Source of the DNA: Fratercula arctica
Taxonomy: Eukaryota; Chordata; Aves; Charadriiformes; Alcidae
DNA: 64,000 bases
Direction: 5' to 3'
Assembly: GCA_947846985.1 (NCBI GenBank)
Contig: CANTUZ010000003.1
Coordinates: forward strand, 124,690,626-124,754,625
Shown here: piece by piece, positions 35,627 to 48,850 of the stretch
Layout of the letters: every line of letters starts with the position of its first letter
Position numbering within the stretch: the first letter of the stretch is position 1
The notes under the pieces: model-generated
The model's input: the letters and a program-made list of their open reading frames with translations, nothing else
What the model was told of the DNA's origin: nothing
The model's database searches: none
Program-made: the position numbers and the translations under genes

Positions 35627-38192
35627 ACCTGCTGGACACCTTGCAGGGGTGCCATCCCCATGGCTGACCTGCCGACGTTCGGTACGGTGGAAGGCGTATA
35701 ACGCTGTTAATGCCCAGTAATTCGATTGCAGAGAAATTAATACTGAACGTGTTTCTGTGTGTGCATCTGTAATACTTTCCCTCCCATCATTATCCGAGCC
35801 TAGAAGGGTAATCAAAGCCACATGAAGGACATCTGGATCTAGTGTTGGTTTATATGGCACCTGGCCCTTATTAATAGTAATGAGGAAATGGCAGTTTGGG
35901 ATTTCTTGACCTCACATGAAATTCATTTCAGTGGGCAAAGGTTGCTAACAGATGGCAGCAATTTGGGGCTCATTTCATCATCTGTTACACAGACGTTATC
36001 ACTCCATTTTGGCCCTTTCCTTTGTAAGGATCTATCCCTTTTTCCACCTCGTCTCTTTATAAGGGTTGTCTCTTTCAAAGGGAGTCCTGAAACATCTTGT
36101 TAAAGCATGTTACATGCAGCACAAGGGTTTAGGTATGGTCTGATACAACAAAATGATCCCTTTGAGTGTAAATCACTCTTTTACTAACTGTGTTGTAAAC
36201 TTTTATCTTTTTGAAGTCAGTAGTTTCTTCTGGGTTATTGGCCTCTCTCCAATTTGTTCTTTATTTCCCCAGCCCGCAAATACACTTTTGCACTCCGACT
36301 TTGGGCAAATGAAAGAGCTACGAGAAGACACAACCCCATAATTGTCGACACCATGCGCTATCTCAAACCAGCGTTTGTGTCGCTGAAGTCTCGTTTAGTG
36401 GTGTACCCCAGCGAGCTGCATGCCCCCTAGAGAAAGGATTTGCATTTTGGCGTCTACCTCACTGTCGTCACACCGGTGTCGATTCAGTTTTCCTTAAAAA
36501 GCATCCCAGGCCGAGCAGCCGAGGGCAGATCTTTGCAGAGCTTGCTCTAGGTTGGCTGGAAGGTGGCTGGGTGTCCTCCCCGCTGGCCATGGAGCTGGTC
36601 GCCAAATGGGACCATTTGTGGTGTTCCTGAAAGGGTAAAACCTTTGAGCTGTGTGTTTCGCTTTACTTTTTTGGGTTGTTGGGGTTTGGGGTTTTTTTTG
36701 CAGTTATAGCTGATGTGAAGCATGCTAGAAGTGAGATAAAGAATCCTAGAAAATACAGATGCGGTGCTGTTTACTATTAAAGAAATCTGATGAATTCAAG
36801 ACCTTGGAAATGATGAGGTTCAATATTTGCTTCCTCCGATGTTATGTTAGCCATTACAGAGAGAGCTTCCTCTTGTGCTGCGACGGCTACTGCACTGCAA
36901 CAACACGGACGTACAACCTCGCTATCAGAAACATCAAAATACTTCGCATAGTCAAACACTGGTGTAAATATTACACCGTACTACAGAAATGGAAAAAAAA
37001 ACCCCATACCTGGAATCAATTTATCCATAGTGCTAGATCAGAACAGTCTTACCTAAGAGCCTGAGTGTATGAAATATCTGTTCCAGCTGTAGCGTTGGCC
37101 TTTCATGGTGCTTTCAGACTGAAACCTCTTGGGGCTTTTATTTATCAAAGTGAAATGAAAGTTGTTCTAACTACTAAAATCATCATGTAATCCAAATTGG
37201 GTTTAGAGAGAAATGCTTGTATTGTATTTGTGATTTAGTCTGACTATTGTAAATATCCCTACAGTTTTGCAAGCCTAAAGCAGATGTGCTTAAATCCACA
37301 AAGAATTAAAACAGCAGCGAAGTAGAAAATACCGGGTTTTTAACTAACGTAGTTTAGGAAAAACTCTGCTAACGTAAGAATTAATTTTCTTTTCCCTGAA
37401 CCTTTCTCTGTTGAAATAAATTCATCAAAGGGAGGTGAGGGGGGTGCTTGCTCTAAGAAATTCCAGTAGCCTCCTGGGGCTGAAAAAATAAAAGGAGGAG
37501 CGCACCGTGGGAGAGGCAAACCCCATCCTCTGAACTCATTTGGAAACATCACGTTTGCTTCTAGTGGCGTCAGCTCTCCAGATCATTGGCAGTTTAATCC
37601 TGCGTTTCTGACAACATTAATGAGTTCATCAGGTTAACTAAAGTACAGAATTCCAGGAGATCTACATCTTGTAAGCTGGGTTACGCCATTATCAATGCTG
37701 TTGGCACTCACACGGGTCAAGGTTGGACTCTGATGAACATTGCAGCGCATCTGATGTCAGGGCTCCACGTGGTGGGAGCTGTCGTGGCCAGGAGTCCCCT
37801 CTTGGCGAGATCCAATTGCCAAATCCTTAGCCCCAGTTACTTCTCTCAAAGATTCCTGCTGTCTCTCTCCTCCATTGATGTGCAGCCTCAGGAGCTGGCT
37901 TTGACCCGTTGGAGCTGGATGCTGACAGTCAGGTTCACTCCAGCCCAGCCTGTATCTTCAGATGTCCTGCTACACATCCCTCTTCCTCAGTGGAAGCCTC
38001 TGGTCCCCGAATCTCCCGCTGCTGGTAGAGGCTGATATCAAGAACTTCATCATCTTGATATCGAGGATATTAAGAATCTTCACCATCAGTTTCAGATCCA
38101 AAGTCCTACTTTCATTGTCAAGAATGGTCACAGACAATACGTCACCTGTGACATTAGGAGATGCCTCTGTGCCTTGTAGGATCATCATCTCT

Positions 38193-38525
38193 TAAAGGCG
38201 GCCTACAGGAAAGATGGGCCCTGACTTTTTAGTGGGGCCTGTTGCAATAGGACTAGGGGTTATGGTTTTAAACTAAAAGAGGGAAGATTTAGACTAGATA
38301 CTAGGAAGACATTTTCTATGGTGGGTAACCGTAAAAAGATGGTGAGCCCCTGGCCCAGATTGCCCAGAGAAGCTGTGGCTGCCCCACCCCTGGAAACATC
38401 CCAGGCCGGGTTGGACGGGGCTTGGAGCAACCTGGGCTGATGGGAGGTGTCCCTGCCCAGGGCAGGGGGTGGCACTGGGTGGGCTTTAAGGTCCCTTCCC
38501 ACCCAAACCATTCCGTGATTCTATG
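38193..38525 (+). mobile_element. CR1 copy, group 2 variant
   Basis: From 'taaaggcggcctacaggaaagatgg' through 'ggttatggttttaaactaaaagaggg' to CCATTCCGTGATTCTATG. It has a short insertion near 38320-38340 (GGTAACCGTAAAAAGATGG) not seen in other copies. Confidence 0.92.
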
Positions 38526-38860
38526 TTCATCTCCTTTGAGCACAGAAGTAGACTTTGGCCAAGGCCATCAGGAGGAAACAGGCTGGAGCTCCAAGCTCCA
38601 TCGTGTCCAGCCTCCCTACCAGGGAGCCATTGCCAAAGCTCTTGATGGGTTTATAGAACAATTACTTTGATGTGGTTATATGTGATAAGAGGAGATCAGG
38701 CTTGATGTCTAGAAAGTCTCTCCCAGCGCCCACCTACCCTGAAAAACAGAAGGTGACTGAAGATGATTAGAAGAATTCATGAGTTTTAGAGCCTCTATTG
38801 GTAGTGGCCCTGGTTGTCATCAGTGAAACCTCTTAAGAGATTTCTCTTAAGAGATCACCT

Positions 38861-39427
38861 CGAGGGAGGTGATTCTCCCCCTCTACTCCACTCTCCTGAG
38901 ACCCCACCTGAAGCACTGCGTCCAGTTCTGGAGCCCCTACTACAAGAGAGATATGGACGTGCTGGAACGTGTCCAGAAAAGGGCCACGAGGAGGATCCGA
39001 GGGCTGGAGCACCTCTCCTATGGGGACAGACTGGGAGAGTTGGGGTTGTTCAGTCTGGAGAAGAGAAGGCTCCGAGGAGACCTTAGAGTGGCTACCAGTA
39101 TCTTAAGGGGGCCTACAAGAAAGCTGGGGAGGGACTTTTTAGGATGTCGGGTAATGGTAGGACTAGAGGGAATGGATTAAAACTGGAGATGGGTCGATTC
39201 AGACTGGACGTTAGGAAGAAGTTCTTCACCATGAGGGTGGTGAGACACTGGCCCAGGTTGCCCAGAGAGGTGGTGGAAGCCCCATCCCTGGAAGTTTTTA
39301 AGGCCAGGTTGGACGGGGCTCTGAGCAACCTGGTCTAGTGGGAGGTGTCCCTGCCCATGGCAGGGGGTTGGAACTAGATGATCTTTAAGGTCCCTTCCAG
39401 CCCTGACAATTCTATGAGTCTATGATA
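38861..39427 (+). mobile_element. CR1 copy, group 3
   Basis: About 567 bp on + with blocks reading [57 protein letters not shown] and [20 protein letters not shown]. The tail is 'gccctgacaattctatgagtctatgata'. It starts shortly after a short direct repeat (CTCTTAAGAGAT, 38830-38855). It serves as the reference for the mosaic copy at 49562-50067. Confidence 0.95.
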
Positions 39428-41630
39428 ACGTAGATGATGTCCAGCCACGCTGCTGTGCTGGGCTTCAAGCCGCCCATGTTCAAATGGTTGGAGATGGGAG
39501 CTAAGCCCATCTGCCAGGATTTGTGTATCTTATCCTATCCCCATTCTGGCTCCTGGATGTGTCAGTACCTCAGGGAAACTCATTTTCTGAAGGGTCACCT
39601 TTCAAGGCTGGTGACTACCAAGGCCCAAGTTCTTCTGTGTCCCCATCTGCAAGTTGCCAGACCATAATAGCCAAACCCAGCTCTTATTTAAACTGGAGCA
39701 GGGTGATTCTCTTCCTCTTAAAACTCGGAGGTGGTCATGAGGGACGCAGTGGAGCTGGGTGAGACAGCAGGGGGCATTTCTGAAACCAAGAGCAGCAGGG
39801 AATGCTGATGTAGAACGTCAAGGCTGCGAGCACTGGGTTTCCCTAGGAAAGGGAATAAGGGGAAAAGTCTAGATCTTTAAGAAGCTGGTGTTCATGGGGT
39901 GGTTGTGCGCGGCCACGTGCTGTGCGCTGCCTGACATCTCGCCTCCCTGCTGCAGACCCTCGGGCCATCGGCTCAGCCAAGGCAGCAGCCGCTCTCGCAG
40001 CCTCGTGGGCAACTGCTGCTCTACCCGCGGGGAAAAACCCAAAATACAGCAGAGCTCATCAGTCTGTGTCATCCGCAGCGGTGCGTGCTGCTCAGCTGAC
40101 AGCTCTCCCAATTCGCTGCTGGTTTTGTGAACCATCTGAGAATGCGGGAGCAGGAAATTTAAGAAACTTCACTGCTGTGCCCAAGGCACCAGGCTCAAAG
40201 GGGCAGAAGCCGTTGCCCGTACCCATTTGGGTGCCAGTCTGTGCTTCTTGTGATCCTTCTTCTCTCAAGTGATGCTTCTTACAGGAACTTGTTACAAAGC
40301 AGCATATGCTTGTTGCTGTAATGGGAGCTAATGACAGTTTTTATTCTCAGTGGTTTTTTCTTTGAAAGAAAGAAAGAGAGCTTTTTTCCTGCTGCTTGAC
40401 CCAAGAAGACACAAGAAAAGGTGGCTCTGTCTCGGGTTCAGGGTGGTGATGCTCGCTTTTTTCCTTACTGTCCTCCAGCTCAGCAGTGATGTGCCCGGAG
40501 TATGCCCCATTCTCACTTCCCTGTGTAGGGTCCTGGAAAATACGAGGAATGGCCCATACTGTCATCCTGGGAACAGAATCTACAGGGACTCGTCTGCTCT
40601 GGATCAGCAAGAAATTTCCTGTCAGAAGCACAACACTCACATTTGACCCCAGTCGTCGGTGTGTGTTCTGTGCGTGGGACACAGGGTGATGCACCAGCAC
40701 ACACGTTGTACTTAGTGTCGTCAGCTGAATGATCCATTGGGGAGTTTTCTATCAGAAAACACAGCCCAGAACGGCCGGAGAGGAGCTGTACGGGTGTTCC
40801 TTGGGCCCCGCTCTCTTACACCGACAGGACGGAACCTTTCAGGTCCTCTCCCCGTGGCTGTTTGCAGCTCACTGATACATCAGAGGCTCTCGTGACGCGT
40901 CACACTCTGTGTCCGTGTGTTATTAATTAGCTCGTGAGCCACTCCTTCCAAAGATCAAAGGAGCTTCGCCAGGAGATGAGGAGCTTGCTTTTAAAAACAT
41001 GCCTCCAGCAGCTGTAAGGCGATGGAGCAACCTACTGCCTTCTGCCAAACGTGCGATCCTTGGGTTGGGTCTCAGCAAACTTGGGGAGAGCAGTTCTTCA
41101 GCCTGGAACTCCTGTAGCAGCTGATGCTCCTGCTGCCGTCCATCTAGAGGGGATTCTGCTTCCTCAGACTCCTCTCAGACGTAGTACATCTTTCACCTTT
41201 TACTAAAGGTGTAAGTCCGGTTTGCTTTTTGTCGGTCCAGGAAAGCAGGCTCACGGGATTCACACTGCCACACGCTCAGAAGAAAGGAGCCAGTGCTCAT
41301 CCTGCCCTCGTAGGGGCTGTTGGATCAGGGTGAATCCCGTGAGCATCCTTCCCATTGCTCGTTTTCGAAGCCCACTGCTAAGGCGGGCATCCACCCCGTG
41401 CCGGGAGCCGCCCCGAGCCCGTGCTGAGGAGCAGAGGGAGCCCGTGGGCAGCAGAGAGAAGATTCCTCCAGCCTCATGCACAAGAGGTGCCCCAACACCC
41501 ACCCCGAGATCCAGCCCCGGAGCGGCACTTTGGGTGGGTAAGTCACCATCCTCTCGTCTTCGCCGGGGGATGCTGCCCGAGCGGCCGGGCTCACCGAGCC
41601 TCGCAGCATCCCCGGCATCGCTGGGCGGTG

Positions 41631-41694
41631 GGAGGAGGAGGAGGAGGAGGAGGAGGAGGAGGAAGGAGGAGGAGGAGGAGGAGGAGGAAGGAGG
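41631..41694 (+). repeat. GGA trinucleotide tract
   Basis: About 64 bp of GGA/GAG units with two GGAAGGA interruptions, giving a pure purine strand. The flanks (41340-41630) are GC-rich. Open frames across it encode poly-Arg/Glu or poly-Ser/Leu and are not genes. Confidence 0.95.
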
Positions 41695-42555
41695 TCCAGT
41701 GCCCGGATGAGGTTCACTGGCTCTTTCCCATGTCCTTATGCTCCTGTGTAGGCCATTGCCTGTGGAGGCACGCGCCGAGGGGTGGCTCCACACGCAGGTC
41801 GTTTGGTGAGGTTACTCATTCATTACGTATTCGCAGCATCCTTGAGCCTTACAACCAACCCGCGTCTGTTGTTGCTGCTTTTAACAGCCAAGAACATTAA
41901 AAAAGGGTGACAGATCCTTCAAAATTTTACAGGTAGTGCACTTCAGAAAAGTATTGAAAGTTGCTAAGTAACCAGCGGTTCCTCACCTGCGAACATTTAT
42001 GAGACCGTGGCTTCAAAGAGCGTGGAAATGACTAGTCAAGGGCACTCTGTGCCTTCCATTTTCTGCATAAAGCATAGATAAATTTATCCAAAGAACTACA
42101 AATTTAATCATAGCACAACAGTTTGTCTCCGTCCCAAAATAAATCGTTTGTAATCAGAATCTTCCTGAAATGGGTTTAAAAAGGGTACTTTGAGCAATTT
42201 GTAGAGGAGTTCGTAGTGTTACGTTAGCGGTGAGATCTGCCTTCCCTAAACTGCCTTCCTCCTTGGATTGTATCCTTCTCATCAAACGCTTCATCTGCCT
42301 TTTAATCTGTTTTAGCCACTTCACAGCTATTCAGAGAAAATGTTTAGATACGGAAATCAAACCGTGTGCATTTTGGATTGTGCGGTGGTTAGATTTAAGT
42401 GTATTGAGAGTAAAACAGGCATTTCTGTATCCTTGCTAAGGCTGTGTGTATTGTGCTCGTCTGTGGTCAGTGAAAGATGCATCTTCCTCGCGAGCGTTCT
42501 CTCTCGTGCTTTGGCTGTGTGTAGCAGCTGGGTATGACCATGGATGTAGGATGTA

Positions 42556-43208
42556 GGATGCCCATGAGCCAGCAATGGGCCCTTGTGGCCAAGAAGGCCA
42601 ATGGCATCCTGGGGGGCATCAAAAAGAGTGTGGCCAGCAGGTCAAGGGAGGTCATCCTCCCCCTCTACTCTGCATTGGTGAGGCCACACCTGGAGTACTG
42701 TGTCCAGTTCTGGGCTCCCCGGTTCCAGAAGGACAGGGAACTGCTGGAAAGGGTGCAGCAGAGGGCTACCAAGATGATTAGGGGACTGGAACACCTCTCT
42801 TACGAGGAAAGGCTGAGGGATTTGGGTCTCTTCAGTCTGGAAAAAAGACGGCTGAGGGGGGATCTTATCAACACTTATAAACACTCAAAGGGTGGGTGTC
42901 AGGAGGATGGGACCAGGCTCTTTTCAGTGGTGCCCGGGGACAGGACAAGAGGCAATGGGCACAAACTTGAGCACAAGAAGTTCCACCTAAACATGAGGAG
43001 GAACTTCTTTACCCTGAGGGTGGCAGAGCCCTGGCACAGGCTGCCCAGAGAGGTGGTGGAGTCTCCATCTCTGGAGACATTCAAAACCCGCCTGGAGGCG
43101 TTCCTGTGCCACCTGCTGTGGGTGACCCTGCTCTGGCAGGGGGTTGGATGGGATGATCTCCAGAGGGCCCTGCCAACCCTATGATTCTATGATTCTATGA
43201 TTCTATGA
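42556..43208 (+). mobile_element. CR1 LINE copy, group 1
   Basis: About 650 bp on +. One open frame (to 43184) reads [38 protein letters not shown] and [20 protein letters not shown], then the tail of TTCTATGA units. It lacks everything 5' of the MSQ block, including the reverse-transcriptase core. It is preceded by a short GATGTAG triplication (42542-42556), and there is no sign that the frame is used. It is very close to 15840-16482. Confidence 0.95.
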
Positions 43209-44246
43209 ACGTCACCACCCTTTGGCAAACGCACCTGGTTTGGAAGGAGAAGGCAGAGACTCTCGCTGGAAGAGTGAGACCGTTGTCGTTGGTGCTAGGG
43301 CACCGCACAGGACCCGAACGCGGCGAGCCTTGGGCTAGTTTGGTTTTTTTGTCGTGGTCGCTATCTTCATAAAGTAATGTTTTCTGAGAGAGTTCATGGC
43401 CAGAGAGGTTTCTTTATGGTTTTGTGGCATGTAAGCTCCACGTTTGGCTCTCGTCTTTCAGGAGGAGTGTTAGGAAATGGATGGCAGAGAGAAAAGGGAC
43501 AAATCTTTCTCAAGGAACGAGACAGAATAAAAAAGAGCCTGGAAAAGAGCTCAGCGCCCTCGCCCACGGGTGGTGGCTGGAAGGGGACGCTGCGGGGTCC
43601 TCTCCCACCGAGCTCCTTGGTGCGGAGCAGTTCATGGTGCTGCTGAGGTGCCTTCAGAGCGGGTCCTTGCGCTGGGCCGCAGGAGCGTCGCCTGCAGTCT
43701 CTGCGGGGTGTTCCCGCGCGGTGGAACCATCCAAGGCAGGACGGATGCAGGAAAAGGGGCTCAGGGCTGACACTCAGCATCTGGCAATTTCTAGGCCCTT
43801 TATTCTTTCATGTAAGGTTTGTGGCTTGGTCTCAGTGACACCCATTCCTGTCCACATCTCGGAGAAACGCAGGTTGGTCCTCACTGTATTCTCCTTGCCC
43901 AGGGACAGGAGCACGTGAGCATGACTAATGCATTTTAACTGGAAGAGGGGAATATTTTGCCATCTATACCCGTTTTCATGACTGAAAATTGGACCTGGAG
44001 CGTGACTCTCTCTGAGTGTTTCGGTCTTAAGACAGGGAGAAGCTCAGGGTGAGAAGGTGCAGAGGAGGTTTAGCATGTGACTTCAGCCACAGCTTAGCAC
44101 GGACACTGAGACCACCGGAGACTGTGGAAGTTGGGCATTTCCACATTCCTCAGTGCCAGTGTCTCTCGCAGAATACAAGCTGTATTCCCAGACACTAAGT
44201 TTAGCTGGTGAAGCTGGTGTTCGTGACCCTCTTGGTGGGTGAGAAG

Positions 44247-44905
44247 CTGGCCATGAGCCAGCACCGTGCGCTGGCAGCCCAGAAACCCCCCGCAGCCTGG
44301 GCTGCATCCCCAGCAGCGTGGGCAGCAGGGCGAGGGGGGGGATTCTGCCCCTCTGCTCCGCTCGGGGGAGACCCCCCTGCAGCGCTGCCTCCAGCTCTGG
44401 GGCCTCAGCACAGGAGAGACACGGAGCTGTTGGAGCGGGGCCAGAGGAGGCCCCGGAGATGCTGGGAGGGCTGGAGCCCCTCTGCTGGGAGGACAGGCTG
44501 AGAGAGCTGGGGGGGTTCAGCCTGGAGAAGAGAAGGCTCCGCGGAGACCTTCCAGCCCCTGCCAGGCCCTCAAGGGGCTCCAGGAAAGCTGGGGAGGGAC
44601 TCTGGATCAGGGAGGGGAGCCGTGGGATGAGGGGTGATGGCTTCAAACTGCAAGAGGGGAGACTGAGATGAGATCTGAGGAAGAAATTCTTTGGTGTGAA
44701 GGAGGTGAGCCCCTGGCCCAGGTTGCCCCGAGAAGCTGTGGCTGCCCCATCCCTGGAGGGGTTCAAGGCCAGGCTGGACAGGGCTTGGAGCAACCTGGGC
44801 TGGTGGGAGGTGTCCCTGCCCAGGGCAGGGGGTTGGCCTAGATGGCCTTTAAAGGTCCCTTCCCACCCAAACCATTCCATGATTCCATGATTCGATGATT
44901 CTATG
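44247..44905 (+). mobile_element. CR1 copy, group 2
   Basis: About 660 bp on +, starting CTGGCCATGAGCC like 10133-10773 and near-identical to it for ~370 bp (single-base differences only). The two then differ more, for example 'gatgagatctgaggaag' here. The tail is GATTCCATGATTCGATGATTC. Confidence 0.95.
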
Positions 44906-46507
44906 ACTCTCTCTGGTGTCAGTGGTCCTCTGAAGAGCAAGTCAGAGGCTGAACCATCCTCCTGCTCTGAATCACTCTCCGGAGGATGCTGTCCCTCCCA
45001 CTGTTGACTTCAGCATGACCTCAGGCCCCGCTAGGCGAAACCAGACTTCACGAGAAGCCCTGCCTCCCCCAGCTCTCAGCATAGTTTCTATTCTTAGTCC
45101 ATTGAAAAGAAGTTTATTCTCTCTTTTGATTTTCGGCACATAAAAGTTTTTCAAAGGAAGAGTGGATGAAAAAGCAAAAACTTTGTGTGCAGCTCTTGGG
45201 AACACCAAAGGAGCACGCGTTTTTTCTTAGTCACCATTCGTGGACGCTGTCGAAGTCATCTCCGGACCCTGACGGTGGTGACTGTACTTCAGTTACGCAA
45301 ACCAGCCCGGAGACTCCGTGGCGGCTCCGCCAGTGTTAACTTCTTGCTGTTTTGATTGCATAAAGCTTCACGTAAAGCCCAAAAAGGTGAGATTTGAGAC
45401 GTGTTTACGGATTGAGCTAGGGACAGCTAGCCAAAGTGGCAGGGGGAGACACTTTTCACTATTTCGTGTCTTGACTTCTTGAGCCCCTGTAGGCATGGTG
45501 ACCCCCCCAGTTCAGCTCCTGGAGAGCCGCTGCGGTTTGTCCGCGCTGTTGGTTGCAGGCTGAGGGCTGATCTCTCTCCTGAATAATGCATTATTTTTTC
45601 ACATTCCAGGCAGCTCCGTGTCCCTGCCCTGCACGCAGCGTATTGCGCAGCCTTCATGTGCTCCACGCTGGTGCTGGCCCCAGTGCCCCTGTGTCGGGGC
45701 CAACACTGGAACGTGTATGTGTGGCCGCAGCCCGTATTTCTAAATTAATCGTGCCTGTTTCAGCCATTTCCATGGCACAGCACAGGACTGTGCTATTTTG
45801 GCAGCAGGTTAGGCTACAGCAACACCTGCGTTGGCAGTGTTCGTCACCAACACAGAACTTCCCAAGCGCAGTCGCCGGTGTCCTTGAGGACTGCGTAAAA
45901 TATCGGGAGAGTGTTCCAGGAAATGATGGAAGCCAGGAAGAATTTAAATATTTTCCCGAGTTTTCTGTCCTCGCCCACATTCTGTCTTCATTGGCTTCCT
46001 CCCCTTTTTGCCAACAAACTCAAACCTTGAGCCACATTTTTTAAGGTCCTGCAAAAAACCTTGAGAGCTCTGTTGCTTTTAGACGTCCTCTCCGACATGA
46101 CAGCCACGGATTTAAACAACAGATGAACGAGCTTGTAAATCCATCCAGTGTTTTCTCCCCTTTCAGCATCTGAAGCCGTATCATTAATTAATGATTAATT
46201 CTCAGATGCAGTTAGTAATTGTTTCCATCACCACCCCACATCAGTCTCCCCCTGGGACGACTCTATACCTTGTTTCCTCTGCGTACGTCAGTGAAGTCTC
46301 AAGGGCTCAATTTGGAGCCAGAATTACCGTTCTCCTCCGTCACCCAATTGCCCCTGTGGGTCCCTTTGCAAGCGTGTACACTGCATGACTTGCAGCAGTC
46401 ACAGAGCCCTCCTGGCACGTGGCGATCCCTGTTGCAAATTGCTGATGGTCCTTCCTCCTCACTCCTGAGCTGGCTGTGATCATCTCCTCTGGATGATTCT
46501 CCTGTAG

Positions 46508-46620
46508 GTGGGGGGATCTCTGGAGGTCCCCAGTCCAACCTCCTGCCCGGAGCAGGTCCAGCTGGAGGGGGTTGCTCCAACCAGGCGAGCTGAGCAGGGA
46601 GGACGGCTCCTTTCCCTGGC
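46508..46620 (-). mobile_element. Old CR1 3' fragment
   Basis: 'gtggggggatctctggaggtccccagtccaacctcctgcccggagcaggtcca' is the antisense CR1 3' end in a diverged form. A second CR1-like scrap, 'acaccccaggaggtggttggcctttgctgc', follows at 46638-46668, implying an internal deletion. Confidence 0.6.
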
Positions 46621-48519
46621 TCTGCCGACTGCTAACACACCCCAGGAGGTGGTTGGCCTTTGCTGCTACTGGCTCCTCTTCCACGGGGCTTGGCTTGCAC
46701 CTCCTGCAGCGAGGCTGGACAGGAGCAGTGTGTCAGGGGGGCTGGGAGCCCAGCTTTGGGCTTCTTCACCTATGGCAAATTCATACATTGGCTCAACATA
46801 GTGTTACCCTGTAGTGAGTAATATACAAAATAAGCACAGTATAGCAAATAGCCCAGGAGGAACAACGTTCTCGTGGTGGGGCCCCTGGTGTGCATCAAGA
46901 GGAACATGCCTTCCTGGAGAGATGTGTTGCTCTTAAACGTGGAGTATCTCATGCTGTTATCAGGACTGGTCAGATAAAGTCTGATCCAAACCATGAAGCA
47001 AGTGTAGGTGTTTATTGGGTCTAAAAGAAGAGTTTTGACTTGAGAAGTCTCCTTTCTGGATGGCTTCCTTCAAGCTTTGTTGAATAACACAAGAGTTGCA
47101 AGCTCAGCAAAATCAGATTTTCCGTAATTGCATGGTACTGTAAGAGACTGTTTTCTCTTTTGAATGTAACAATATTCCGTTAATGCATTTTTGTCATTTA
47201 TCTTTTCCATGAAGCAGGTGGGTTTTGCTCAAAGCAGCTCTTTTTAAGTGACTGAAATGTTTCAATTCCTTGGGAAGACTACTGTTCCCCCACCACTGTT
47301 TTTTATGCACTCCTCCAAAAAGTTTGTGGTGTCTAAATGTAGAAAATGGTGGGGTTTTTGTTCAAAAAAATCCCCAAGGCTAGGAAGTTCACTTTTCAGT
47401 GAGAACTTTTATGTTCAGAAGACATTTACATTTGCATAGCAAAGGTTCTCAAATACTCAGAAATGTCAAAATTATGTTGCGCGTACGGATTTCATGGTGC
47501 TCTGAGGCTGATGTGCTACACCTGCTCCTCAGGATTAGACGATAGGCGATACGTGGCATAGAAAATGTGTGAGATCAGAGGCTGCTTATGCACTGAGCTC
47601 GCCCCTTCCCAAGCCCATGCTCACCGAGCCGGGTGACCACCTGCAGGGCTGCGCCGGCCCTGAGCTACGCAGCCCCCGGGCAGGCAGAGGATGGGCACAG
47701 CTTTTCCATGCACTGGCGTCCCTGGTGTCCCCATCCAGAAGACCCGTGGCTCTCCAGCTGTACCATGTAACAGTGCTCCTCAGGAAAGGGTTGGTGGTGG
47801 GCTCTCTTGGCTTTCCTCTCAGACCGGCATGGGCCCTTACGGGCTCCGTCATATCGGTTGAGTTTCTTGCCCAGAAGTCCAGATGTGCATCTTGGAAACT
47901 AGACTGAGCAGGGCATGGACTCCTGAAGGCGAGTGACCATTTGACCAGCTAGTCTGATATCCTTTTTATTGTAGGGCATTTCACCTGGTTAATTCAAGTT
48001 TTGAGTCCAGTAAAATTCCATTCTGTATTAAGTTTTTTAGCCAGAAATGTCTCCGATGATGTTGCGAAAACATGACGGTACAAAGGATGCATGGGTTTGC
48101 AATGCACGTTATCCCTCTGCTGCATCGCACGTTGTTGAAAAACATGTTGTCTCCATCCCAGGATGTGCGTATCTGCTTCAGCTGGTTTTGATTTTACCTT
48201 TCCTTGCTAGATTAAACATCTCTGATATTCTGTATTTTCATCCTGTGGAGGTACCTACCTACTTAGATAAAGTCAGCTCTGAAGCACCTTTTGGCTGACC
48301 TAAGAAGGCTGACATCTCCTGCTCTTTTCAAATCTTTACCTAATGCCTCTGTTTGGCTTTTTTTTCTTGTGAGCACCTTCTCCCTCTCACTGTCTGTTTT
48401 ACAATGTGGTCTCTCAATGTATTTTGCTCGGGTACTCCAGTATCATCACCATTAGCACCCTCGGTACTTATTGGCTCCCCTTCTCTTTTGCCGCAGCAGC
48501 CCACTGAAACCTCCTGTTA

Positions 48520-48850
48520 ATGGTCATCAGTTATAATCCTTTGATTTTTTGTTGTTATAACCTCCTATCACATTTTTCTATTATTTTGCCTGGTTTTATC
48601 ATTAGGTTAACTGGCCTTAGCTACCCAATCATTCTGCTTTTCCTTTTCAATATTATCCAGGAAAAGGCTAAGATACCTAAGACACCATCTGGAATTTCCC
48701 TGTTACTTCAAGATTTATTAAAAATGGATATCAGTAGGCCAAAAAACTCTTCAAGCAACTCTTCAGGGACTCTTAGGTTCAAGTTACCCAGCCTGCTGCC
48801 TTTGAAAATACACATCTTCAGAGAACAGTGTGCTGAATACTGAAATACTG
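48520..48850 (-). mobile_element. Ancient LINE-like relic
   Basis: Blocks 'tttgcctggttttatcattaggttaactggcctta', 'caagatttattaaaaatggatatcagtaggcc' and 'ttcaagttacccagcctgctg' match in order those at 20640-20860 and the old CR1/L3-type antisense ORF2 pattern. It is strongly decayed and the family is not certain. Confidence 0.45.

Noticed and set aside
39922..40272. 116-codon open frame with KPLPVPI, considered as the Pro-rich DTNB exon
   Set aside because: Apart from that short resemblance to the PMPMPV segment nothing aligns, and the expected Ser/Thr-rich context is missing.
41222..41900. Overlapping open frames with poly-Arg, poly-Glu, poly-Ser or poly-Leu
   Set aside because: They arise from the GGA tract and GC-rich flanks, and no recognisable domain is present.
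43424..43918. 164-codon open frame after an AG-like acceptor (CTTTCAG at about 43453-43459)
   Set aside because: Would suggest an exon, but it matches no dystrobrevin segment, the composition is not convincing and no matching donor stands out.
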